A stretch of DNA of 64,000 bases from the NCBI RefSeq assembly GCF_023715785.1, contig NZ_JAMBOX010000001.1, forward strand, positions 248,001 through 312,000. Reading direction: 5' to 3'. The stretch is from Neobacillus niacini. Its GTDB lineage: Bacteria; Bacillota; Bacilli; Bacillales; Cytobacillaceae. The notes beneath the pieces are model-generated. The model was not told where the DNA came from, made no database searches, and worked only from the letters and a program-made list of their open reading frames with translations. This document shows positions 1 through 8,809 of the stretch, one piece after another; position 1 is the stretch's first letter, and every line of letters starts with the position of its first letter. The position numbers were made by a program, and so were the translations under genes.

Positions 1-777
1 TCAAGACGCCCCCATAATCCGAATCATTTGGTTGAGTGATTCGCTCATTTGTGAAATCAAGGTATTTAGTAATAAGAAGAAACTCGGAAGTGCCAACAGC
101 AAAACAATAAAATGGACACCGATTTTCACGGAAAATCCGACTACCATCAAATTGATTTGCGGTGACGTTTTCCCGATGATGCCCAGCACTAAATCAACCA
201 AAAATAACGTAAAAACGATCGGTGCCGCCATTAAGAAGGCAATCACAAAGGAGTTCTTAAATGTTTCCAGCATGAGTGTGGAGATTCTCCCGTCCAGCAA
301 GGCCGGAACTAGCGAGTCGACTGGAATCCATTGATAGCTGTAAAGAACTCCCTGAAGCAGCAAATGATGCCCATCCACCGCTAGAAGAAACAAGGTCGCC
401 AATACATTTTTAAATCGCCCTGTTAAATTTACATTTGCACCCGATTGTGGGTCGTAAACCGCACCCATCGCAAAACCTGCCTGGAGATCAATGAACGTTC
501 CCGCCAATTGAACGGCATAAAATAGAACAGAAGCGATGAATCCCAAGCCTAAGCCGATCATCCCTTCCTTGATTAGCAACACAATAAAGTTGCCTGAGAA
601 TGCCGGAACCGGGGCCGGGGCAATGGCTACTGCTACGAGAACGGCAAGAAAAAAGGACAGGCCGATTTTAAACGGTGCAGGAATCGTCCTCATCATGAAG
701 ACTGGAACAGTGATAAAAAAACTGCTGATACGCACTAAGATAAGTAAAAAGGCCGGAATTTGATTTAGCCATTCCAT
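1..777 (-). CDS. fliR: Flagellar export apparatus protein FliR
   Basis: Integral membrane component of the flagellar type III export gate, which forms the FliP/FliQ/FliR channel core. The 258-residue product has the usual family length and about six hydrophobic segments, with a conserved N-terminal segment beginning MEWLNQIPAF and the G-x-DPQSGANVNL region near residue 108 typical of FliR. The stop codon (TGA) is the first three bases of the window, so the gene is complete. It is the last gene of the minus-strand operon that can be seen. In related genomes flhB follows, which would lie outside the window. Start ATG at 777, 9 bases after fliQ ends. Confidence 0.97.
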   Translation of the reverse strand: MEWLNQIPAFLLILVRISSFFITVPVFMMRTIPAPFKIGLSFFLAVLVAVAIAPAPVPAFSGNFIVLLIKEGMIGLGLGFIASVLFYAVQLAGTFIDLQAGFAMGAVYDPQSGANVNLTGRFKNVLATLFLLAVDGHHLLLQGVLYSYQWIPVDSLVPALLDGRISTLMLETFKNSFVIAFLMAAPIVFTLFLVDLVLGIIGKTSPQINLMVVGFSVKIGVHFIVLLLALPSFFLLLNTLISQMSESLNQMIRIMGAS

Positions 778-786
778 TTTGCTCCC

Positions 787-1056
787 CTACCCGGCATATT
801 GCGACAGATTGGCTAAGATGTTTTGGGTAAAGTTTAATAGATGCCGCAGCATCCATGGCCCAAATAACAATAATCCGGCAAACACCGCTATGATTTTCGG
901 GACAAACACAAGCGTTTGCTCCTGAATTTGGGTAACGGCTTGAAAAATACTGATAACCAGGCCGACAATCAACGCGATGCCCAAGATAGGTGCTGCCACC
1001 AGTATCGTGACAAACACGCTCTGCTTCGCTACTTCATATACCATTTCCGGTGTCAT
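787..1056 (-). CDS. fliQ: Flagellar export apparatus protein FliQ
   Basis: Small export-gate subunit of 89 residues with two transmembrane helices (about residues 15-40 and 53-75) separated by the conserved IFQAVTQIQEQTL loop typical of FliQ. It assembles with FliP and FliR. It lies between fliP and fliR. The fliP-fliQ gap (76 bases) is the longest among the export genes and contains a palindromic repeat, so translation must start independently from the AAGAAGG site 11 bases upstream of the ATG. Confidence 0.97.
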   Translation of the reverse strand: MTPEMVYEVAKQSVFVTILVAAPILGIALIVGLVISIFQAVTQIQEQTLVFVPKIIAVFAGLLLFGPWMLRHLLNFTQNILANLSQYAG

Positions 1057-1082
1057 GATGTTGAAAACCTTCTTTCTCTATT

Positions 1083-1132
1083 GGGGTCAGACCCCCAGTG
1101 CGTTTATACGTAAACCGATGGGGACTGACCCC
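1083..1132. repeat. GGGGTCAG palindromic element between fliP and fliQ
   Basis: An element of about 50 bases with outer inverted arms GGGGTCAG and CTGACCCC. The left arm is itself a perfect palindrome (GGGGTC-A-GACCCC), and there is an inner TTTA-TACG-TAAA dyad. It ends directly against the fliP TAG stop. I infer a REP/MITE-like repeat inserted inside the operon. It is not a terminator, because no T-run follows and fliQ/fliR lie downstream. Confidence 0.6.
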
Positions 1133-1885
1133 CTAAAAGCTGACCAGCAACGACTTGACGATTAAATGCCAGCCGTCTACTAAAATGAATAATAGAATTT
1201 TAAATGGGAGAGAGATAATCACCGGCGGGAGCATCATCATCCCCATCGCCATCAAAATACTAGATACAATCATATCGATGATGAGAAACGGCAAAAAGAT
1301 CATAAACCCCATTTGAAAGGCCGTTTTTAGTTCGCTAATCGCGAATGCTGGCACAAGAACGGTAATCGGGATATCTTGAATCGTTTTCGGTTTTTCGCTT
1401 TTTGTATAATCCAAAAATAAATTTAGGTCCTTTTCTCTTGTCTGCTTTGCCATAAATTCCTTAAGCGGCTTGCTGGCAGTGTCAAAGGCCTGCTCCTGCG
1501 AGATTTTGCCATCGATAAACGGTTGGAATGCGTTTTGGTTGATGTCCGAATAAACCGGTCCCATGATAAACATCGTCAGAAACAACGCCAGACCAATAAT
1601 GACTTGATTGGGCGGCATTTGCTGGGTGCCTAACGATGTCCGGACAAACGACAACACGATGACAATTCTCGTAAACGAGGTCATCAGCAGCAAAATGGCT
1701 GGCGCCACCGAAAGAACGGTTAATAATAGAATGATTTTAACTGACGAGGCTACTGCCTGCGGCTCAGAGGATGTATTCAAACCGGGTATCGGTGAGTTGA
1801 GCGCAGCAAAGCCGACATCATGAAACATGAAAAACATGAAAGGTATAAGAATTGCGATTTTTTTTACCAACTGAATCTCCGCCAT
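1133..1885 (-). CDS. fliP: Flagellar export apparatus protein FliP
   Basis: Core pore subunit of the flagellar export gate. The 250-residue protein has an N-terminal signal-like hydrophobic segment (residues 8-28), then the FliP domain with MTSFTRIVIVLSFVR near residue 68, the typical RTSLGTQQMPPNQVIIGLAL stretch, and a hydrophobic C-terminus ending in LIVKSLL. Family proteins carry a cleaved leader, as seen here. It lies two bases downstream of the fliO stop, which implies coupled translation. The TAG stop abuts a palindromic repeat. Confidence 0.97.
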   Translation of the reverse strand: MAEIQLVKKIAILIPFMFFMFHDVGFAALNSPIPGLNTSSEPQAVASSVKIILLLTVLSVAPAILLLMTSFTRIVIVLSFVRTSLGTQQMPPNQVIIGLALFLTMFIMGPVYSDINQNAFQPFIDGKISQEQAFDTASKPLKEFMAKQTREKDLNLFLDYTKSEKPKTIQDIPITVLVPAFAISELKTAFQMGFMIFLPFLIIDMIVSSILMAMGMMMLPPVIISLPFKILLFILVDGWHLIVKSLLVSF

Positions 1886-1887
1886 TG

Positions 1888-2487
1888 TTAGTCTTTTAGT
1901 TTGTTGATCGGAATACTCGATTGTTTCACTTGATTCATTTGGGTGATGAAGGTCTGTTCCCAGTCCTCGGTCTGCGATTTTTTTTTGAAAAAAGAAGGCA
2001 GGCTAAGCTTTTGTTTACTGTCCGTTTCCTCCACAAGCGACTGCAAGATCAGGTCTTGTTCCTGTCCAGGTTCAACCGTCCGCAGCAGGCGGACCTCATT
2101 GCCGATTCCTAAAATATATAAGGTTTTCCCGATCATCAGCATTTGCAACGAGCGATTCGAGCCCAGCGGATATCCTCCCATTGAATGAAACGGGCCTTGT
2201 GACGGGATATACTTCGATCTTGCTTTTAAAAATTTCAAACAGAGCAGCAAAAGAATGATAATCGCCGCAAATGAAAAAATGAATTTTAGAAAAGACGGGA
2301 CAAGTGATGGCTGTGTCACAGTTGTCGGAGAAGTCCCCTGAACGGCGTCCGGATTTGTTTTGTCGTTGGAATATGCATCATATACCGTATGGCCTTCCTT
2401 TCCAAACGCCACTTTCTCGTTGGAGAGCGATGAGAAGGACAGCACGATGACAAAGGCCAGGATGACTTTCTTTACTACTGGTTGCAA
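1888..2487 (-). CDS. fliO: Flagellar biosynthesis protein FliO
   Basis: FliO family scaffold for FliP/FliQ/FliR assembly. The longest reading frame starts at 2667 inside fliN, but the likely start is the TTG at 2487, placed after a GAGGTGA ribosome site and 16 bases after the fliN stop. This gives 199 residues. Residues about 5-25 form a leader-like segment, a second membrane helix lies near residues 75-95 (FIFSFAAIIILLLLCLKFL), and the cytoplasmic part has the FliO core around GSNRSLQMLMIGKTLYILGI. Membership rests on the core motif and the position before fliP, since FliO proteins diverge strongly elsewhere. Confidence 0.9.
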   Translation of the reverse strand: MQPVVKKVILAFVIVLSFSSLSNEKVAFGKEGHTVYDAYSNDKTNPDAVQGTSPTTVTQPSLVPSFLKFIFSFAAIIILLLLCLKFLKARSKYIPSQGPFHSMGGYPLGSNRSLQMLMIGKTLYILGIGNEVRLLRTVEPGQEQDLILQSLVEETDSKQKLSLPSFFKKKSQTEDWEQTFITQMNQVKQSSIPINKLKD

Positions 2488-2503
2488 GTGACTCACCTCT
2501 AAT

Positions 2504-2845
2504 TTAATCGTGCATTCTTTCTTCGCGTTCCTGCTTGGAAACGATATCGGTGATCCGAATCGCAAACTTTTCATCGACGACGACCACCTCGGCCTCGGCA
2601 ATCCCGGAACCGTTGATGACGACATCGACGTGTTCGCCGGCAAGCTTGTCGACTGGAATAATGACACCTGGTTTCATTTTCAAAATCTCCTTCACCCGCA
2701 GCTGGGTCTTACCTAGCTCGACAATTAATTGAAGGTTTACATCTTCAATCGAATGAAGTTCATTTCCGCTGGTTGTTGATTTCGTTTCTTCAAATAGAGG
2801 GGCAAATTGGACCGCTTTAATTTGTTTTATTTGCTTTTCACTCAT
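2504..2845 (-). CDS. fliN: Flagellar motor switch protein FliN (first copy)
   Basis: C-ring protein made almost entirely of one SpoA/FliN domain: VNLQLIVELGKTQLRVKEIL near residue 38, then PVDKLAGEHVDVVING and FAIRITDIV. No CheC-type phosphatase domains and no N-terminal CheY-docking peptide are present. It stands where fliN/fliY sits in Bacillus (just before fliO), but fliM is missing in front of it and the upstream gene is fliJ. A second FliN is encoded at 11967-12335. The ATG at 2845 has better spacing (9 bases) to GGGAG than the ATG at 2851 (3 bases). Confidence 0.9.
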   Translation of the reverse strand: MSEKQIKQIKAVQFAPLFEETKSTTSGNELHSIEDVNLQLIVELGKTQLRVKEILKMKPGVIIPVDKLAGEHVDVVINGSGIAEAEVVVVDEKFAIRITDIVSKQEREERMHD

Positions 2846-2877
2846 AAACATGGACTCCCTCTCTGCTTTCTTGTAAA

Positions 2878-3321
2878 CTAGTTTTTATGATGAAAATACC
2901 GAATGACCGCCATCTCATCCAACACGCTTTGCTCTTCGCGCTTAAGATTCTCGGCGTAGGCATCATAGGATTTGTCCCGCCACGTCGACCACATTTTTTC
3001 CTCTTGATTTTTTGCCAGCAGCAATTGATTCTTCAAAGCAAGCTCTCGCGTCAAATTTTCGACCTTTGTTCGCTCCCTCTCGATTTGCTTGTTAAGAAAA
3101 AGCAGATATTGTTCGCGTTCCTGAATTTCCGTGACCGTCAACGACGTTCGCATAGAAGTCTGGTAATCTCGCAAATAACTCTCTTTTCTTTTCACAAGCT
3201 CCAGCAGCTGTTGTTCGGCGAGTTCCTTCGTTTTCCTCGCCACATTCATCTCATTTAAAGCCGATTCCTTTTCTTTTTCCTTCATCGTTAAAATTTTTTC
3301 AAATCGAAATTGGAAACTCAT
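2878..3321 (-). CDS. fliJ: Flagellar protein FliJ
   Basis: Coiled-coil export chaperone and ATPase stalk protein that sits in the FliI ring. The 147-residue product begins MSFQFRFEKILTMKE, the usual FliJ opening, and is almost wholly helical and charged. Its ATG overlaps the fliI stop by four bases, so the two are translationally coupled. In Bacillus subtilis fliJ is followed by ylxF, fliK, flgD and flgE. Here a fliN comes next instead. Confidence 0.95.
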   Translation of the reverse strand: MSFQFRFEKILTMKEKEKESALNEMNVARKTKELAEQQLLELVKRKESYLRDYQTSMRTSLTVTEIQEREQYLLFLNKQIERERTKVENLTRELALKNQLLLAKNQEEKMWSTWRDKSYDAYAENLKREEQSVLDEMAVIRYFHHKN

Positions 3322-4646
3322 TCAGCCATCACTCCAAATTGTTGAATCATTGTCATTATTGCTTCATCTAAATTGGACGTTTCATTGACCCCTTGCTTTA
3401 AAAAGCGGTCTATCCAAATTTTGTACTTAATGGACAAATCAATTTCGGCATTCGTTCCTTGTTTATAGGCACCGATTTTTATTAAATCCTCTGCCTCCTG
3501 GTAAACAGCCATATACTGTTTTATTTTTTCTGCGGCGTGAAGATGCTCTGGAGTCCCGATATCCTTCATCACCCGGCTTACGCTGTTTAGCACGTTGATG
3601 GACGGGAAATGCCCGAGCTGTGCCAGCTTGCGGTCGAGCACGATATGTCCGTCCAGGATGCCTCGTGCAGTATCGGCGATCGGCTCGTTCATATCATCGC
3701 CGTCGACCAAAACGGTATAAAAAGCGGTAATTTCCCCCTTTGGTCCGGTTCCGGCCCGTTCCAACAGCTTCGGGAGCATCGCGAACACAGATGGCGTATA
3801 GCCTTTCGTTGTCGGCGGCTCGCCAATCGCCAGGCCAATCTCACGCTGTGCCATCGCATAGCGGGTAACCGAATCAAGCATCAGGTTCACGCTTAAGCCT
3901 TGGTCGCGGAAAAATTCCGCAATGGTCGTCGCAATGATGGCCCCCTTAATCCGAACTAATGCCGGCTGATCGCTCGTAGCCACAATAACGACTGACCGTT
4001 CCAAGCCTTCTTTGCCTAAGTCACGCTCGATAAAGTCCAGCACCTCGCGGCCGCGTTCGCCGATGAGACCGATGACATTGACATCGGCGCTGGTGTTTCT
4101 GGCAATCATGCCTAGCAGCGTGCTTTTTCCAACACCGCTCCCAGCGAAAATGCCAACCCGCTGTCCTTTTCCGATAGTGAGCAGCCCATCCAGCGCTCGC
4201 ACCCCGACACTCAAAGGGGTACGGATTCTCGGCCGCTTCAATGGGTTGGGCGGGTTGTTGTTGGTGTCCACTTCGATTAACCCTGACGGCAAGGGACTGT
4301 CATCCATCGGTTTACCTAAGCCATCGAGTACCTTGCCCAATAATTCCATGCCTACCTTGACTGTCAGCGGCTTTCCGGTTGACACCACCTCACAGCCCGG
4401 ACCAATCGAAACTAGCTCACCTAACGGCATCAATAACACCCGGTTCCCCTTAAAGCCGACCACCTCTGCCTCTAACGGCTGTTCCGAGGAGGAGGGATAG
4501 ATAAGGCAAACATCGCCAAGCTTTACGTCAGGTCCCTGTGATTCGATGGTTAGGCCAATAACCTGCGTGACCTTCCCGTTAAACTTAATCGGATTGATCG
4601 TCTGCAGCGTTTGCAAGTATCGCTCAATTTTTAATAACTTGTTCAT
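3318..4646 (-). CDS. fliI: Flagellum-specific ATPase FliI
   Basis: ATPase that energises substrate unloading at the flagellar export gate, a homologue of the F1 beta subunit. The 442-residue protein has a Walker A motif GIFAGSGVGKST (about residues 165-176), the LIGERGREV motif and the Walker B region NLMLDSVTRYAMAQ. These are followed by the GEPPTTKGY segment typical of flagellar and type III ATPases, and all catalytic motifs look intact. It lies between fliH (25 bases upstream) and fliJ (overlapping). Confidence 0.98.
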   Translation of the reverse strand: MNKLLKIERYLQTLQTINPIKFNGKVTQVIGLTIESQGPDVKLGDVCLIYPSSSEQPLEAEVVGFKGNRVLLMPLGELVSIGPGCEVVSTGKPLTVKVGMELLGKVLDGLGKPMDDSPLPSGLIEVDTNNNPPNPLKRPRIRTPLSVGVRALDGLLTIGKGQRVGIFAGSGVGKSTLLGMIARNTSADVNVIGLIGERGREVLDFIERDLGKEGLERSVVIVATSDQPALVRIKGAIIATTIAEFFRDQGLSVNLMLDSVTRYAMAQREIGLAIGEPPTTKGYTPSVFAMLPKLLERAGTGPKGEITAFYTVLVDGDDMNEPIADTARGILDGHIVLDRKLAQLGHFPSINVLNSVSRVMKDIGTPEHLHAAEKIKQYMAVYQEAEDLIKIGAYKQGTNAEIDLSIKYKIWIDRFLKQGVNETSNLDEAIMTMIQQFGVMAE

Positions 4647-4671
4647 CCAAAATCATCCCACTCGCATTTGA

Positions 4672-5445
4672 CTATTCGCTTTCAACAGCTTGTTCATAGG
4701 CATCATCCCGTAATGTTTTCAATAAGGCCTGCTTGATTTCTTTCAGCTGGACATCGATTCTGGCGTCGATGCTGCCGTAGGAGGTTCGAATCACGCAGCC
4801 TCCTTCCTCAATCGAATGCTCCGGTAAGATTTTCACCTCGACCTGGCCTTCGACCGATTCCAGCAATTGCTGGCGCTGATTTTGCACGAACTCGTAATCC
4901 TCCGGGCTGACACAAATCGAAATCATGCTCCGTTCATTGGAGTACAGTAAGCTTTGCTTAATGAGGTGAATGAGGGTTTCCGGATTCGCTGCCAATTCCT
5001 TTTGAATCACCTTTGCCGCCATGTTTACCGCCAATTCAATGACAAACGGTTCGGATTCTTTAATAATGCTCTTCTTCTCTTCATACGCTTTATCCAATAC
5101 TTCCTGCGCCAGCCCGATTCGGCCGGCATAGTCTAGTTGGGATTGCTGCAGCCCTTCGGCATACCCCTCATTGAAGCCCCGGCGTTTGATTTCCTCAAGC
5201 TCCTGCATGACCTTTTCCTGTTCAGAAAGCTTCCATGCTGCCAGCTCCTGTTCGGTTTTTACTTTTTCTGCGGCAGCTAATTCTTGTGCCTCACGGATGA
5301 TTTCAGCTGCCCGCTCTTCTGCATCTTGTAAGAGTTCCTCTGCAAAAGGGCCGGAGTTTAATGATTCGATTTCTTTTTTTACAGCCAAGTACTTTGTTTC
5401 GACAACCGGCGATATCGACGTTGCTTTAAAAAGATTAGATGACAA
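4672..5445 (-). CDS. fliH: Flagellar assembly protein FliH
   Basis: Negative regulator and peripheral stalk of the FliI ATPase. The 257-residue product is a long charged helix (residues about 35-115, rich in A, E and Q) followed by the V-type ATPase subunit E-like C-terminal domain (VIQKELAANPETLIHLIKQSL, then GGCVIRTSYGSIDARIDVQL). The start overlaps the end of fliG by 11 bases. Confidence 0.94.
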   Translation of the reverse strand: MSSNLFKATSISPVVETKYLAVKKEIESLNSGPFAEELLQDAEERAAEIIREAQELAAAEKVKTEQELAAWKLSEQEKVMQELEEIKRRGFNEGYAEGLQQSQLDYAGRIGLAQEVLDKAYEEKKSIIKESEPFVIELAVNMAAKVIQKELAANPETLIHLIKQSLLYSNERSMISICVSPEDYEFVQNQRQQLLESVEGQVEVKILPEHSIEEGGCVIRTSYGSIDARIDVQLKEIKQALLKTLRDDAYEQAVESE

Positions 5446-6436
5446 CTTCTTCTACCCCTCGCCGTTCAATAATGATCGAGCCTTCCTCTTCAAGCCTGCG
5501 GATGATTCCGACAATCCGGCCTTGTGCTTCTTCTACTTCCTTAATGCGGACAGGACGATCGAATTGACTTTGCTCCTCAAGCATTTCGACGCGGCGTTTC
5601 GAGATATTTTTAAATATGGCATCCTTTAGGTCATCGCTGGCCATTTTCAACGCTAGGTACAAGTCCTCCCCATCAACATCGCGCAAAATCCGCTGAATCG
5701 AATGGTTATCAAGAAAGGCAATGTCCTCAAACACAAACATTTTTCCTTTGATTTCTTCAGCAAGACTGGAATTCCGCTGCGATAAAGCCTCTAAAATATG
5801 CTTTTCGGTGCTGCGGTCGACACCGGTAAGGATATTAACAATATTGTCAATGCCGTTGTTCACGGAGTAATCCTGAGACGTTGTCGTCGACAGCTTTTCC
5901 TGAAGCACTTCCTCAACCTGCCGTACCACCTCAGGGGAAACGGTATCCATCAAGGCAATTTTGGTGGCAATTTCCGCTTGTTTTTCCGGTGAAAAAGCTG
6001 CAAGGATGGCTGAAGCCTTTTTCGGTTCCAAATAAGAAAGGACAAGAGCGATTGTTTGGGAATTTTCATATTGCAGCAGGTTTAAAATTTGTACGGGCTC
6101 AGCCCGTTGCGCAAAGGAAAATGGTTTCTTTTGATTCCGTTCCGAAGATCTGTTCAGCATCTCCTTGGCCTTCTCCTCGCCAAAGGAAAGAGCGAGCACA
6201 TCCTTGGCAAAATGTTCACCGCCGGTGGAAACCACCTGCCGTTCCGAGGCAAGATTGAAAAATTCATTCAACACATCTTCCTTGACCTTAGTGTCAATCC
6301 ATTGGAGATGGGCAATCTCCTTTGTAATTAATTCCACTTCATCCTCATTCAATTGTTTCAAAATCGCAGACGACTCCTCTTTTCCTAAAGCAACCAATAG
6401 AATGGCGACTTTTTGAATTCCCGTTAACTTTCGCAT
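5435..6436 (-). CDS. fliG: Flagellar motor switch protein FliG
   Basis: Rotor protein that couples MotA/MotB force to the C-ring. At 333 residues it has normal length, with an N-terminal FliF-binding domain (KLTGIQKVAILLVALG), a middle domain with the EHPQ-like surface, and the C-terminal torque helix region with charged residues in the LRDVDGEDLYLALKMASDDLKD area. It starts one base after the fliF stop and overlaps fliH. Confidence 0.97.
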   Translation of the reverse strand: MRKLTGIQKVAILLVALGKEESSAILKQLNEDEVELITKEIAHLQWIDTKVKEDVLNEFFNLASERQVVSTGGEHFAKDVLALSFGEEKAKEMLNRSSERNQKKPFSFAQRAEPVQILNLLQYENSQTIALVLSYLEPKKASAILAAFSPEKQAEIATKIALMDTVSPEVVRQVEEVLQEKLSTTTSQDYSVNNGIDNIVNILTGVDRSTEKHILEALSQRNSSLAEEIKGKMFVFEDIAFLDNHSIQRILRDVDGEDLYLALKMASDDLKDAIFKNISKRRVEMLEEQSQFDRPVRIKEVEEAQGRIVGIIRRLEEEGSIIIERRGVEEVVI

Positions 6437-6437
6437 G

Positions 6438-8045
6438 TTATCCCTCCTTTTCTTCCTTTAACCAGTACCGCAAGAGGTCCACAAATTCCTCGGTATTTTT
6501 TCCGGCCAGCTCGGATAATTCCTTTTTGACTGATTCTTTTTTATTTAAAGCGGACTCGAATTCGTCAAGCTTTTTCACTTCTAAAAATTCCGATGCCAGT
6601 TCAAGCTCGTTTCTCTTTTTCCGTCTTATTAATGCCGCGGTAACAAGACCCCCTAACAGCAACGCCAAGGCCGCTGCGCCAATCCATATATAATTGAGAT
6701 AAGAATCCATTGTTGGCTCGTCCGCTTGAGCAGGCGCCAAATCCTTCTTACCGGCAAACTCGCGAGGAAACACAGTGATTCGGTTATTAAGGTCGGCTTC
6801 TGTTAAGTTGTTATTGTCTTTGATAGCCGTTCGAACCACATTCGCGAGGATGTTCCGGATATTTTCCTCAGTTTCCGGTGTTAAGGACGCCGGATTTTTT
6901 GGATTCGGCGGCTCGACGCCGATGTTGATCGTCAAATCCTCGATGGAATACGGGCTTTCGACCATTTCCTTTGTAATCCGGTTCACCTCATAATTGACAC
7001 GGTTTACTTTTTCCTCATAATCATTCTTACCGGTGCTGCCGCTAGCGGCGTAAGCCGGAACATCTCCTTCCCCGGTTTCACCAACACCCCCTGGGACGGC
7101 ACCCTCGCCGCTGTAGCTTTTTGTTACCTCTTCGACACTAACGGCAATCCCTTTATCCTCATTCAACGGTTCGACCAAGTTTTGCTGGGTCTTCACTTTA
7201 TCGAAGTTCAGCTTCACAAATGTTTGAACCAGCACCTTATCTTGTCCAAGCATGGTGCCAAGCAATTGCTGGATGCTTCGCTGAATATCCGCTTCGATCT
7301 TCTGCTTGATATCCCGCTGGGTTTCATAGCTTTCCACGCCTTCAAGGGCAGCATCCTCGGAGTTGGTCAAACCTAGGAGCTGGCCATTTTGGTCAGTAAT
7401 CACGATGTTTTCTTCCGGCAAGTCGGGGATACTCTTTGACGCCAAATGGTAGAGTGCCTTAATTTGCTTTTTTTCCAATTCATAGCCTGGTTCGAGGTCG
7501 ACGATAATGGAGGCGCTCGCCTTTCCTTCTTCCGCCGGCCTGATAAATACACTTTCCTTTGGAAGAGTAATCATCACCTCGGCATGTTCCACTCCGCTTA
7601 TTTTCGTCATTAAATTGGCTAATTGCCCTTGAATGACTTCCCGCTCAATGGCGTCTAGTTCACGGTCAGTGACCCCGAACTTCAAATCCTTCGTCTGCTC
7701 GGAAAAACTGATCGGGCCGCCTTTCGGATAACCCGCCGCAGCCAGATTGACCACCAAGTCGGTTGCTTCCTCTTTTGGCACGAGGATTTGCGTGCCATTG
7801 TTTGTGATTTCGTAATCGGTAACGCCTTGCTTCTCCAAAACTCCCTTAATTTCGCCGATTTCCTTTTGGCTTAAAGGATTGGCATAAAGTGGCACCAGGT
7901 TGGGTTTGGCCATAAAGAAAATCGTTAAACTTAGGATGGCGGCCAACAGGATAAACGTCCCAATATACAAAGTTTTATTTTTTTTACTCGCATTCTTCCA
8001 AAACTGCGAGAATTTTTCCTTGAAATCGGTGATTTTTTGATTCAT
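6438..8045 (-). CDS. fliF: Flagellar MS-ring protein FliF
   Basis: Forms the MS ring in the membrane, the first assembled part of the basal body. The 535-residue protein has an N-terminal transmembrane helix (residues about 24-46), the YscJ/FliF periplasm-type domain (LVPLYANPLSQKEIGEI and GVEHAEVMITLPKESVF), a variable Gly-rich stretch (around residue 320) and a second transmembrane helix (about 443-465), followed by the cytoplasmic FliG-binding tail. It lies four bases downstream of fliE. Confidence 0.98.
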   Translation of the reverse strand: MNQKITDFKEKFSQFWKNASKKNKTLYIGTFILLAAILSLTIFFMAKPNLVPLYANPLSQKEIGEIKGVLEKQGVTDYEITNNGTQILVPKEEATDLVVNLAAAGYPKGGPISFSEQTKDLKFGVTDRELDAIEREVIQGQLANLMTKISGVEHAEVMITLPKESVFIRPAEEGKASASIIVDLEPGYELEKKQIKALYHLASKSIPDLPEENIVITDQNGQLLGLTNSEDAALEGVESYETQRDIKQKIEADIQRSIQQLLGTMLGQDKVLVQTFVKLNFDKVKTQQNLVEPLNEDKGIAVSVEEVTKSYSGEGAVPGGVGETGEGDVPAYAASGSTGKNDYEEKVNRVNYEVNRITKEMVESPYSIEDLTINIGVEPPNPKNPASLTPETEENIRNILANVVRTAIKDNNNLTEADLNNRITVFPREFAGKKDLAPAQADEPTMDSYLNYIWIGAAALALLLGGLVTAALIRRKKRNELELASEFLEVKKLDEFESALNKKESVKKELSELAGKNTEEFVDLLRYWLKEEKEG

Positions 8046-8049
8046 TAAC

Positions 8050-8340
8050 CTATACCTGCATTCTCATGATTTCCTGATAGGCTTCAACGACTTTGTCCCT
8101 TACCTGAGTAGTCATCTGCAGCGCGATTTGTGCTTTTTGCGCAGCAATCGTGACATCATGAATATTTTTAATTTCCCCTGTAGCCACTTTTTCCGTCATG
8201 TTCTCCGACTGGACAATCGTTTCATTAGCTTTCTGGAGTGCCTCACTCAATGTCGTAGAAAAAGAGGTCGAAGCAGTCTGTGTCGGTTGATTTTTTCCTA
8301 TAAATGCAGTTGGATTCGAAAACAGCTGATCAATTCTCAT
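8050..8340 (-). CDS. fliE: Flagellar hook-basal body protein FliE
   Basis: Rod-MS ring adapter, 96 residues. The C-terminal FliE signature is present (ANETIVQSENMTEKVATGEI, then the HDVTIAAQKAQIALQMTTQV segment), and this is the typical Bacillus gene position between flgC and fliF. It is exported without a cleavable signal, as the family is. Confidence 0.96.
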   Translation of the reverse strand: MRIDQLFSNPTAFIGKNQPTQTASTSFSTTLSEALQKANETIVQSENMTEKVATGEIKNIHDVTIAAQKAQIALQMTTQVRDKVVEAYQEIMRMQV

Positions 8341-8352
8341 TGGTTAATCTCC

Positions 8353-8799
8353 TTATTTACCAATCTCTAAAGCCTTCAATGCCATATTTTTTCCTACATT
8401 AAAGGCCGTGATGTTTGCTTCATAGGCGCGCGTTGCACTCATCATGTCGACCATTTCCTTTGTGATATCGACATTGGGCATCAGCACATAGCCGTCTTCA
8501 CCGGCATCCGGGTGGGTCGGGTCATAGACTGGACGGAACGGAGTCTTGTCATCTACGATTCTTGAAACCTTAACACCACCCGCATTCATTTCATCATTTA
8601 AAAATTGACTGAACGGGGATCCCCCAGTCCCGTTTGCCTGCACCTCGACCATCTTTCTGCGATAAGGTGTCCATACCCCATCCACCAACTGCCCTCTCGT
8701 TGTCGTGGCATTGGCGATGTTAGAGGAAATGGTATCCATTTTCAAACGCTGCGTCGTTAAGGCAGAGGCACTATTGTTTAACGATTGAAACATTGACAT
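8353..8799 (-). CDS. flgC: Flagellar proximal rod protein FlgC
   Basis: Rod subunit of 148 residues with the N-terminal rod motif ALTTQRLKMDTISSNIANA and the C-terminal ATRAYEANITAFNVGKNM helix characteristic of FlgC. It lies 10 bases downstream of flgB in the same transcript. Confidence 0.97.
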   Translation of the reverse strand: MSMFQSLNNSASALTTQRLKMDTISSNIANATTTRGQLVDGVWTPYRRKMVEVQANGTGGSPFSQFLNDEMNAGGVKVSRIVDDKTPFRPVYDPTHPDAGEDGYVLMPNVDITKEMVDMMSATRAYEANITAFNVGKNMALKALEIGK

Positions 8800-8809
8800 G
8801 ACGACTCAC

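Noticed and set aside
4012-4500. 162-codon plus-strand frame opposite fliI
   Set aside because: Shadow of fliI, low-complexity Ser/Pro/Thr product.
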